Below, in pieces: positions 45,749 to 52,175 of a stretch of 52,175 bases of DNA (positions are counted from its first letter, which is position 1; each line of letters begins with the position of its first letter). The notes under the pieces were generated by a model. That model saw only the letters and a list, made by a program, of their open reading frames with translations. It made no database searches and was not told the origin of the DNA. A program made the position numbers and the translations under genes. This stretch comes from Telmatospirillum sp. (GTDB lineage Bacteria; Pseudomonadota; Alphaproteobacteria; Rhodospirillales; Magnetospirillaceae): assembly GCA_009712185.1 (NCBI GenBank), contig WASQ01000103.1:1-52175 (forward strand), read 5' to 3'.

Positions 45749-45787
45749 TTAAGAGATATTTCCTGAATCCGGGATGGGGGGATCCAG

Positions 45788-46690
45788 ATGAGACAGACGG
45801 CCATGGCAGCGGTTCTTTGTCTGACGGCCCTGGCGGCCGGCGGATGCTCCACCATCGTGGGGCCGATGGGCGGCGGCAAACCGACGGCGGAAACAGGCGT
45901 CTTCCCCGTCCCCGGCAGTCCCTATGCCGCACTGGCGCCGGCCGGATGCCAGGCCAATGCCGTCACGGCGCCGGATTGCCGGAATTTTCTGGTCGGCGTG
46001 TGGATCGCCGAGTCCAACAAAAAGTGCAACGACTATCTGGTCACACTGACGCAGGACACGAGCTCCTGGAACCTGGGATTGGGATGGAGCAGCGTCCTGC
46101 TGTCGGGACTGTCCACCGTCTTCGCCAAGACCGAGACCGTGAAGCCGCTGGCCGGCCTGGGCGGAGCCTTCGCGGCCGGCAAGACCGAATATGACGCCGA
46201 CGTTCTCGCCAAATCGACGGTCGGCGCCATCGTTCTGGCCATCGGCGCGAAACGCGAACAGGACCTGCAAGTCATCATGCAGAACATGGGAAGCCTTCAA
46301 ACCGACGGCACCTATCTGGTGACGACACTGGAACGCTACCCGGTCAGTCTGGCCGGCGCCCAGGTCGAGCAGTATCACCAGGATTGCAGCCTGAATGCCG
46401 GTCTGGCGCAACTTGCCCAGACGGCCGCGCAAAGCTCCGCCACCGTCCATAACAACCCGGCCAATGCGACGACCCTGCCCCCGGCCACGGCCACCGGCGT
46501 CAAAACGTCGTCGAACGACGCCGGTCCCTCCCCTGGCGCGAGAACGGCCGGGACTGCCGGAACCGGCGCCCGGGCGCTGGCGGCACCGCTGGTCGCGCCG
46601 GTCATCAAGGACACTACCGGCCCCGCGGTGATCCAGCCGCTGGCCCCGGCCGTGAAACCCCAGTCGGCGGCCGGAGTCATGACGCAATAG
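45788..46690 (+). CDS. Lipoprotein of unknown function
   Basis: 300 aa. The signal ends in a lipobox LAAGGC with lipidated Cys20. The mature part has two Cys-containing segments (PAGCQANAVTAPDCRNF and ESNKKCNDY), a long helical stretch (about 85-200) and an Ala/Pro/Thr-rich disordered tail of about 80 residues. It is probably anchored in the outer membrane with a flexible tail. I do not recognise the domain. ATG 45788 has GGGGGGA about 7 nt upstream. Confidence 0.75.
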   Translation: MRQTAMAAVLCLTALAAGGCSTIVGPMGGGKPTAETGVFPVPGSPYAALAPAGCQANAVTAPDCRNFLVGVWIAESNKKCNDYLVTLTQDTSSWNLGLGWSSVLLSGLSTVFAKTETVKPLAGLGGAFAAGKTEYDADVLAKSTVGAIVLAIGAKREQDLQVIMQNMGSLQTDGTYLVTTLERYPVSLAGAQVEQYHQDCSLNAGLAQLAQTAAQSSATVHNNPANATTLPPATATGVKTSSNDAGPSPGARTAGTAGTGARALAAPLVAPVIKDTTGPAVIQPLAPAVKPQSAAGVMTQ

Positions 46691-46833
46691 CCCTCCGGCG
46701 GAGGGCGTCGTCCGGGGCTCCGTCACAACTGCAAGGCACACATGCGCCCCGCGGGAGGGGAAAGGATTGACTTCGGGGCCGTCTTTCCTTACCCAGGATA
46801 GCCTGATTGGCATATCCACATATTACGAACGAT

Positions 46834-47199
46834 ATGAATACGACTGGGAATCGCATTGCAATCCTGTTGACAGGATTGGGTCCCCTGCTGCCCGGCATGG
46901 AAAATGTGCCGCATGCGGACGAGGACCGGATGTGGGTGACGAAGGACGGCCGTTATCTTCGTCTGGGAGAAATGACGACCGACCATCTGCGCAACGCCGC
47001 CGACATGCTGCGCCAGGACGCCCGGCAATGGCGTCAGACGGTGGAGGAGGCCTGCCGGACCCGGACGATGCCGGACGCATCCTGCCCCGACGATCCGCAT
47101 TACGCGCTGCGCCGCGAGGCGGTCGCCGCGGCGATGACCCGGGTCATCGCGTCGCGCCGCAGCCGGTCGGGACCCTCCGGCTGGTTCGCCCACCGCTGA
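46834..47199 (+). CDS. Short hypothetical protein
   Basis: About 121 aa. The central part reads DRMWVTKDGRYLRLGEMTTDHLRNAADMLRQDARQW, resembling small proteins with a W-x-T-x-DG strand and an H-L-x-N helix, otherwise unrecognised. The C-terminus is Arg/Ser-rich. The start is uncertain: ATG 46834 is preceded by no clear ribosome site, and a TTG at 46807 extends it by 9 residues. Confidence 0.5.
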   Translation: MNTTGNRIAILLTGLGPLLPGMENVPHADEDRMWVTKDGRYLRLGEMTTDHLRNAADMLRQDARQWRQTVEEACRTRTMPDASCPDDPHYALRREAVAAAMTRVIASRRSRSGPSGWFAHR

Positions 47200-47362
47200 T
47201 CGCGGTGCCGGACGGCCGCTGACCGGGGCCGGTCGCCGACGCGGGATCCATGGTATCGTCGGGGCCTGTTGATCACCAATGACCGGTCAGATGAGGATCG
47301 CTCATCGGCACCGGTCCGGGCCGCCCGACGGGGCGTGCCCCTGTCCTGATCCCGGAGCCGCC

Positions 47363-48127
47363 ATGCCCCCCTGCCGCGACCTGCTGCTGACCATTGCCCG
47401 CTGCCCGATCGATCCGCCCGCCCCTGAAGACGGCGGGTTCTGCCGTCCGATCATCACGCAACCGGAACAAACGCCGGCCTTTCAACTTGCCGAACCCTGG
47501 TCGGGCCGGCTCGACAGCGCGCCGCTGCTGTTCATCAGTTCCAATCCATCGATCAATCCCGACGAGGACGCGCCCCGCCATCCCGGGGACTGGCCCGATG
47601 ACCGGATCGCCGCCTTTTTCCAGCATCGGTTCGATTCGGTCCGGCGCTGGGTCGACGCCCGCCGGCGACCGCGTCTCACCACGGGCGGTTACGCCCCGCG
47701 CGCCGGTCCCTTCTGGGGGTCCTGTGGCGCCCGCGCGGCCGAGGCCCTGGACAGGCCGGGGAAAAATATCCGGCCCGGGATCGACTTCGCGCTGACCGAG
47801 GTCGTTCATTGCAAGTCGAAAAAGGAAAAAGGCGTCAAAAAGGCCCTAGGCCCCTGCGTCCGACGCCATCTGGAACCGGTGCTGGCCCTGGCCGTGGCGC
47901 CGGTCGTCATCGTTTTCGGTAAAGTCGCCGGACCGGCGATCCGGAATGCCCTGACGGAGGTCGCGGACGGGCCCGCCGCCCTTTGCGACGCGGTCCTGGG
48001 CGGGCGGCGGAGGCTGGTCGCGTTCCTGCCGCATCCGAATGCGCATGGCGGGGAAAAGAGCATCGAGGCATCGGTGGGGCGGGAAGGTCTGATCCGGATC
48101 CGCGCCGCCCTGGCCGCCCCCCGGTAA
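47363..48127 (+). CDS. Uracil-DNA-glycosylase-superfamily-like protein
   Basis: 254 aa. APLLFISSNPSINPDED corresponds in place to the first UDG-fold motif, FALTEVVHCKSKKEKGVKKA to the mid-domain, VVIVFGKVAG to a core strand and VAFLPHPNAHGG to the C-terminal leucine-loop motif (normally HPS). This order is that of UDG-like proteins, but the catalytic-motif residues differ from classical families, so uracil excision is unproven. Cys residues (CPID, CGAR, CKSK, CVRR) are not spaced as in Fe-S UDGs of families 4/5 as far as I can tell. ATG 47363 has GGAG 5 nt upstream. Confidence 0.65.
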   Translation: MPPCRDLLLTIARCPIDPPAPEDGGFCRPIITQPEQTPAFQLAEPWSGRLDSAPLLFISSNPSINPDEDAPRHPGDWPDDRIAAFFQHRFDSVRRWVDARRRPRLTTGGYAPRAGPFWGSCGARAAEALDRPGKNIRPGIDFALTEVVHCKSKKEKGVKKALGPCVRRHLEPVLALAVAPVVIVFGKVAGPAIRNALTEVADGPAALCDAVLGGRRRLVAFLPHPNAHGGEKSIEASVGREGLIRIRAALAAPR

Positions 48128-48262
48128 GGGGTCCGGTCCGGCCTGCCCCCGGCGGAAGGCCGGTGGGCGCGTGTCCCAGGACTTCCGTCCAGGGGCGCCC
48201 GCCGTCCCTGGACGGACCCGCCGGAATGGATCACCGTTGCCGTCTTTGCAACTTTCCGGACG

Positions 48263-49588
48263 ATGCTCATGGATGGCCGCCTTCCCTCCGCGGAGTCTCC
48301 GGGCGATGCCCGGGTCCCGGCCGGTTCCCCCGGGGTCAGGCTGCCCCGTGGATCGATGGCCGCGCTGGCGCTGGCCATCCTGCTTGCCGTCGCGGGCGGG
48401 ATGGGCGCGTCGGCGACAGCGACCACGCCGCCCGATGCCGCGGCCTACCAGCGCGATCTCAATTTTTTCTGGATCTCCGATCTCATCGGCGGACTGGCGG
48501 TCTTGGCCCTGTTCCTGTCGTCCGGATGGGGCGGGCGTCTCGGCGCCGTCCTGTCTCGGCGTCTGGGCGGCCCCGTCCGGGCCACGACGGCGATGATCGT
48601 GATCGTCCTCGCGGCACAGTCGCTGGCGGGCCTGCCCCTGGCCTGGTGCAAGGGCTTCTGGCATGAGCATGTCTTCGGACTGTCGACCGAAACGGCCGGG
48701 CACTGGGCCGCCGATCAGGCGACGGCGCTGGTGGTGCAGTCGGTCATCGCCCTGGTGCTGGGATGGATCCCGGCGCTGCTGCTGGTCCGGCTGACCCGGT
48801 TCTGGTGGCTGGGCCTGTGGGCGGCGCTTTGTCCCGTGCTGATCGCCACCATGGTTGTGGTCCCGGTGGCGATTCTGCCGCTGTTCCACCATTATGCGCC
48901 AATGGCCGATCGGGACCTGGAGACCGGCTTGCGCGCCGAGGCGGCCCGCGTGGGACTTGGCGACGCGCCGATCCTGGTCATGGACCAGAGCACGACCTCC
49001 AAGGTCCCCGGCGCCTATGTCGCCGGCCTGTTCGGGACCGCCCGCATCGTGCTTTACGATACGCTGCTGGAGAAAATGACGCCGGCGCAGGTCCGCTTCG
49101 TCATGGGTCATGAGATGAAGCATTATCTGTTGGGCGATGCCTGGAAGGCGATCGGCGCCTTCCTGATCGTGATGCTGCCCGGCCTCGTCCTGATCGACCG
49201 GTCGGGCCGTGCCATTCTCCGGCGCTGGGGCGGCCGCATCGGGGCCCGCCAGCTGGCCGAGCCGGCGGCCATCCCGCTGCTGCTGGCCCTGTTGAGCCTG
49301 GTGAGCCTGGTCACCAATCCCATCCTCAATCAGGGCAGCATCTCCATCGAGCATGAGGCCGACCGTTTCGGTCTCGAACTGACCCGGGACAATGAGGCCG
49401 CCGCCGGAACCTTCCGCCTGCTTCAGGCCGAGGTGCTGCAACCCGATGATCCGGACTGGTTCCAGCGGATTTTCCGCCTCGACCATCCGGCGCTCAAAGA
49501 CCGCATCGACTTTGCCCGCACCTATCACCCCTGGACCGAGGGACGGCCCCTGGTCTATGGCGCCAGGATGGCGGCATCCCCGCCGTAA
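48263..49588 (+). CDS. M48 family membrane metalloprotease (CAAX protease Ste24-like)
   Basis: 441 aa. Several membrane helices (about 32-50, 70-90, 110-130, 155-180, 190-215) precede the zinc motif MGHEMKHYLLGD, and a second helix pair leads to the third ligand in SIEHEADRFGLEL. VMDQSTTSKVPGAYVAGLFG is the usual M48 segment before the active site. Bacterial members degrade damaged membrane proteins or act on peptides; no prenylated substrate is expected here. The start is uncertain: ATG 48263 and ATG 48269 both lack a good ribosome site, and Met32 also fits. Confidence 0.9.
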   Translation: MLMDGRLPSAESPGDARVPAGSPGVRLPRGSMAALALAILLAVAGGMGASATATTPPDAAAYQRDLNFFWISDLIGGLAVLALFLSSGWGGRLGAVLSRRLGGPVRATTAMIVIVLAAQSLAGLPLAWCKGFWHEHVFGLSTETAGHWAADQATALVVQSVIALVLGWIPALLLVRLTRFWWLGLWAALCPVLIATMVVVPVAILPLFHHYAPMADRDLETGLRAEAARVGLGDAPILVMDQSTTSKVPGAYVAGLFGTARIVLYDTLLEKMTPAQVRFVMGHEMKHYLLGDAWKAIGAFLIVMLPGLVLIDRSGRAILRRWGGRIGARQLAEPAAIPLLLALLSLVSLVTNPILNQGSISIEHEADRFGLELTRDNEAAAGTFRLLQAEVLQPDDPDWFQRIFRLDHPALKDRIDFARTYHPWTEGRPLVYGARMAASPP

Positions 49589-49676
49589 TCCGTCCGGATC
49601 CCCCGCGCGAGGGCGTGGTGGACGCCATCCTCCTCTTTGTGGCCAGATGGGCGCCGGACCGAAAGGGGGGCCATTG

Positions 49677-51212
49677 ATGGATCGGATCATGACGGGCGTT
49701 ATCGAAAGCGCGGTGACGGGGGGCGATATGCCGGCCGCGGTGCGCCTTGCCCCCGGCATTCTGGAACGCGAAGGCCGGCCTGCCGGCTATCTCACGCTGG
49801 TGACGGCCCTTCTGCGGGCCGGCCGCGGGACGGAGGCGGCGTCCTACGGACGGGTCCTGCGCGAGCTGTTTCCCGCCGATGCCGGCATCGCCTTCCTGCT
49901 GGGGCAGGCGCTCCACCAGGACGGCCGGCTGGCGGAGGCCATCGCCCAGTGGACGGCGGCCCTGGATCTGGCGCCGGCCATGACCGACGCCTGCCGGAAT
50001 GTGGCCATGGGCCTGATCGACGCGGGCCGGGAGACGGAGGCGGCGGACTATCTGGACCGTCTGCTGGCCCAGTGCCCGGACGACGCGACGGCATGGATCC
50101 AGCTTGGCAATATCGCGTTCCGCCAGGATCGGGCCGATGCGGCCGGCGATTATTACCGGCGGGCGCTGGCGGCGGCCCCGGACCGGATCGAGGCGGCGAT
50201 CAATCTGGCCGAGACGGAACGCTGGCTGGGCGACGCGGATCGTGCCGAAGGTCATCTGAAGGACGCCCTGAGGCGCGATCCCGGATCGTTTGCCGCCCAT
50301 TTCAATCTGGCCGGGCTGTTGCTGGAACAGGGCCGCTGGCGGGACGGGTTCGCCCATTTCGAATGGCGGACCAACCTCAAGACCATCCCGCCCCTCCTGG
50401 CCGGCCTTCCGGATTGGCGCCCCGATACGCCGGCCGGCGCGCGGGTCGCCCTGTGGAACGACCAGGGACTGGGCGACGCCATCCTGTTCCTGCGCTACGC
50501 CGGACAGGTGAAGGCCCGGGGCCATGAGACGGTGGCGATCCTGCAAAAGCCCCTGGTCCGCCTGTTCTCCACCCATCCGGCCCTGGACCGGGTGGTCGCC
50601 ATCGATGAGCCGCTGGAGGTCCGCCCGGACGTCCAGGTCCCGTTCGCGAGCCTTCCCCACCGGCTCATCGATGCCGATCCCGAAACGTCCTGGCCCGGGC
50701 CGCTGCTGGCGGTACCGCCGGCCCGGCGCGATCCCGGGGCGCGGACGCGCCCGGTGGGACTGGTCTGGGCGGCCAATGCCGCCAATCGCCAGGGACTGCG
50801 GCGCAATGTGCCGCTGGAGACCCTGGCTCCGCTTGCCGGCCTGCCGGGACTGGCCTGGCACAGCCTGCAACTGGGGCCGGCCGCCGCCGATCTCGGCCGG
50901 TCCTCCTGGCGGGGGCGGATGACCGACCATTCCGCCGGCCTTGGAGATCTTTACGACACCGCCGCCCTGGTGGCATCGCTCGATCTGGTGATCACGGTCG
51001 ACACCGTGGTCGCCCATGTGGCCGGCGCCCTCGGAAAGCCGGTCTGGATCCTGCTGCCCCGTCCCGCCGACTGGAAATGGCGGCGGGAGGGGGAGACATC
51101 CTGCTGGTATCCCTCCGCCCGCCTGTTCCGCCAGCCTCGACCGGGCGACTGGGAGGGGGTGGTGTCCCTGCTGGCCGCCGCCCTGCGGCAGGGGCCCGGA
51201 CAGGGTCGGTAA
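49677..51212 (+). CDS. TPR-repeat protein with glycosyltransferase-9-like C-terminal domain
   Basis: 511 aa. Residues 1-230 contain about six TPR units (for example AGIAFLLGQALHQDGRLAEA and AWIQLGNIAFRQDRADAAGD). The C-terminal half has WNDQGLGDAILFLRYAGQVK, then PVGLVWAANAANRQGLRRNVP and DLVITVDTVVAHVAGALGKPV, the nucleotide-sugar-binding pattern of GT9/heptosyltransferase-like proteins. Fusions of this type occur with flagellar or surface glycan genes. ATG 49677 has GGGGGG 7 nt upstream; the longer frame from 49392 is antisense shadow of the upstream protease. No signal peptide. Confidence 0.88.
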   Translation: MDRIMTGVIESAVTGGDMPAAVRLAPGILEREGRPAGYLTLVTALLRAGRGTEAASYGRVLRELFPADAGIAFLLGQALHQDGRLAEAIAQWTAALDLAPAMTDACRNVAMGLIDAGRETEAADYLDRLLAQCPDDATAWIQLGNIAFRQDRADAAGDYYRRALAAAPDRIEAAINLAETERWLGDADRAEGHLKDALRRDPGSFAAHFNLAGLLLEQGRWRDGFAHFEWRTNLKTIPPLLAGLPDWRPDTPAGARVALWNDQGLGDAILFLRYAGQVKARGHETVAILQKPLVRLFSTHPALDRVVAIDEPLEVRPDVQVPFASLPHRLIDADPETSWPGPLLAVPPARRDPGARTRPVGLVWAANAANRQGLRRNVPLETLAPLAGLPGLAWHSLQLGPAAADLGRSSWRGRMTDHSAGLGDLYDTAALVASLDLVITVDTVVAHVAGALGKPVWILLPRPADWKWRREGETSCWYPSARLFRQPRPGDWEGVVSLLAAALRQGPGQGR

Positions 51213-51232
51213 CCGCGCGGTGAGGCGAAGGA

Positions 51233-51373
51233 CTCCGGCGGGGACGCCGGAGCCACTTTCAAAAGCCGGTGAAAGTGGGGCCAAGCATCCTGCCCGCCGC
51301 CGACGCGAAAGCGGCGGAAATGCCGGCTTTTCGGCTTCCGCCGAACGGCGGACGGGACGTCCGCCCCACTCCT
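51233..51373. repeat. Dispersed repeat, copy 3, with terminator hairpins
   Basis: 51278-51373 matches copy 1 (1891-1986) over its full 96 bp and copy 2 over the 3' part. Just before it are two perfect hairpins: CTCCGGCG/CGCCGGAG (51233-51252) and CCACTTTCA/TGAAAGTGG (51253-51278). It fills the gap between the convergent TPR gene and GlxA-type regulator gene and probably serves as a two-way terminator. Confidence 0.75.
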
Positions 51374-51377
51374 GCCG

Positions 51378-52175
51378 CTATGTTCCCTCCCCGGGTGGGG
51401 CGGGCGCCACCCCGAACCGGCGCCGGTAGTCGGCGGGACCGAGGCCGGTGATGCGGCGGAAGATCTTGCGAAAGGCCGCGGGATCCTGATAGCCGACCTG
51501 CCAGGCGACCGCGTCGACCGGGTCACGGCCGAGTTCGAGAAGCGTTCTCGCCCGGCCGATGCGGACATTCTGGCTGTAGTCGCGCGGCGACAGACCGGTC
51601 GCCCGCTGGAACCGCCGCAGGAAGGTCCGGTCCCCCAGGCCCGCGATCCGCGCCAGGAGGGCGATGGAGGGGACCGCCGCCGACCAGTCCTCCAGGCGAT
51701 GCTGCGCCGCCAGGATGGCGGCATCGCCATGATCCCGGGGCGCCACGAAATGGCGGTAGGACCGCTGGTCCCGCCCCGGAGGGTCGATCACCAGAAGGCG
51801 CGCGGTCTCCAGCATCACCGCCGGCCCCAGGAACCGGGCCACCAGGGTCAGGCCGAGATCGGTCCAGGCCATCACGCCGCCCGCCGTCACGACGTCGCCG
51901 TCATCGACGATCAGGCGGTCCGCGACCACCAGAACCCCGGGAAACCGCGCCGACAGAACCGGCGCATGACGCCAGTGGGTGGTTGCCGGCCGGCCGTCCA
52001 GAAGGCCCGTCCCGGCCAGCAGAAAGGCGCCGGCGCAGACCGAGGCGAGGATCGCCCCCTCGTCGTGACGGGCCACCAGCCAGGGGGCCACGGCCCGGAT
52101 CAGGGCGGGCGCCGGCACCCCCTCCAGGCTGGGGGGCAGAATAACGACCGCCGGCCGGCCGGCGGCCGGCGGCGG
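51378..52175 (-). CDS. GlxA-family AraC-type regulator (5' end outside window)
   Basis: At least 265 aa; the frame is still open at the window edge, so the N-terminus is missing. The visible part has a DJ-1/PfpI-like domain with SVCAGAFLLAGTGLLDGR and ATTHWRHAPVLSARFP, typical of GlxA/FtrA regulators, and a C-terminal AraC HTH pair (IALLARIAGLGDRTFLRRFQ and PVDAVAWQVGYQDPAAFRKI). An internal GTG at 52118 is unlikely to be the start because PPSLEGVPAPAL upstream is part of the domain. Target genes are unknown; it ends 5 nt after the dispersed repeat. Confidence 0.88.
   Translation of the reverse strand, partial: PPPAAGRPAVVILPPSLEGVPAPALIRAVAPWLVARHDEGAILASVCAGAFLLAGTGLLDGRPATTHWRHAPVLSARFPGVLVVADRLIVDDGDVVTAGGVMAWTDLGLTLVARFLGPAVMLETARLLVIDPPGRDQRSYRHFVAPRDHGDAAILAAQHRLEDWSAAVPSIALLARIAGLGDRTFLRRFQRATGLSPRDYSQNVRIGRARTLLELGRDPVDAVAWQVGYQDPAAFRKIFRRITGLGPADYRRRFGVAPAPPGEGT

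Overview
The window is GC-rich, densely coded DNA from an alphaproteobacterium. The two methyl-accepting chemotaxis proteins, the TonB-dependent receptor, the HD-GYP signalling proteins and the TPR-glycosyltransferase fusion suggest Rhodospirillales, but that placement is inference from family resemblance. The organism is Gram-negative: it encodes a TonB receptor, two FadL-type outer-membrane proteins and a NodT-type outer-membrane factor. It is likely motile, because it has several chemoreceptors.

Layout. 1-10.4 kb is a sensory block: the Hpt end of a hybrid kinase, an HD-GYP response regulator, a TonB-dependent receptor, a chemoreceptor, a stand-alone TonB C-terminal domain protein, a Cache/PAS histidine kinase and a Tat-exported NTF2-like protein. 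10.8-15.5 kb holds a large Upf1/DNA2-type SF1 helicase and a tandem HD-GYP protein, joined by a 20-bp tandem repeat. 16.1-23.6 kb holds a FadL-type porin divergent from an SRPBCC membrane protein, a cysteine-rich 2x[4Fe-4S] protein, an FAD oxidoreductase and a MalT-like LuxR regulator. Its first part is visibly AT-richer than the surroundings, and I regard it as the best candidate for an undescribed pathway. 23.9-25.7 kb is a small membrane protein coupled to a multi-pass chemoreceptor that has no ordinary start codon. 25.8-31.1 kb is an AraC regulator divergent from a complete tripartite MFS drug-efflux operon (outer-membrane lipoprotein, HlyD/EmrA, DHA2/EmrB).

31.75-41.4 kb is a complete type I-C CRISPR-Cas locus, read on the minus strand in the order cas3-cas5-cas8c-cas7-cas4-cas1-cas2-leader-array. 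Many of its genes overlap by 4 nt. The array has 25 identical 32-bp repeats plus one degenerate terminal repeat, and a recognisable promoter framed by an inverted repeat lies upstream of cas3. Immediately upstream is a tRNA-Arg(CCG) gene. Its 3' end is repeated as a perfect 26-bp direct repeat 1.69 kb away, enclosing one AT-rich gene for a membrane protein: a small, integrase-less tRNA island.

43.7-52.2 kb returns to ordinary GC-rich genes: a second FadL-type protein, an orphan DNA methyltransferase-like protein, a lipoprotein, a short hypothetical, a uracil-DNA-glycosylase-like protein, an M48 membrane protease, a TPR/GT9-like protein and a GlxA-type AraC regulator cut by the window edge. 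A dispersed repeat of about 96 bp occurs near gene ends at 1.9, 10.6 and 51.3 kb. Most long open frames antisense to these genes, including one of about 1500 codons, are GC-rich shadows and are not annotated.
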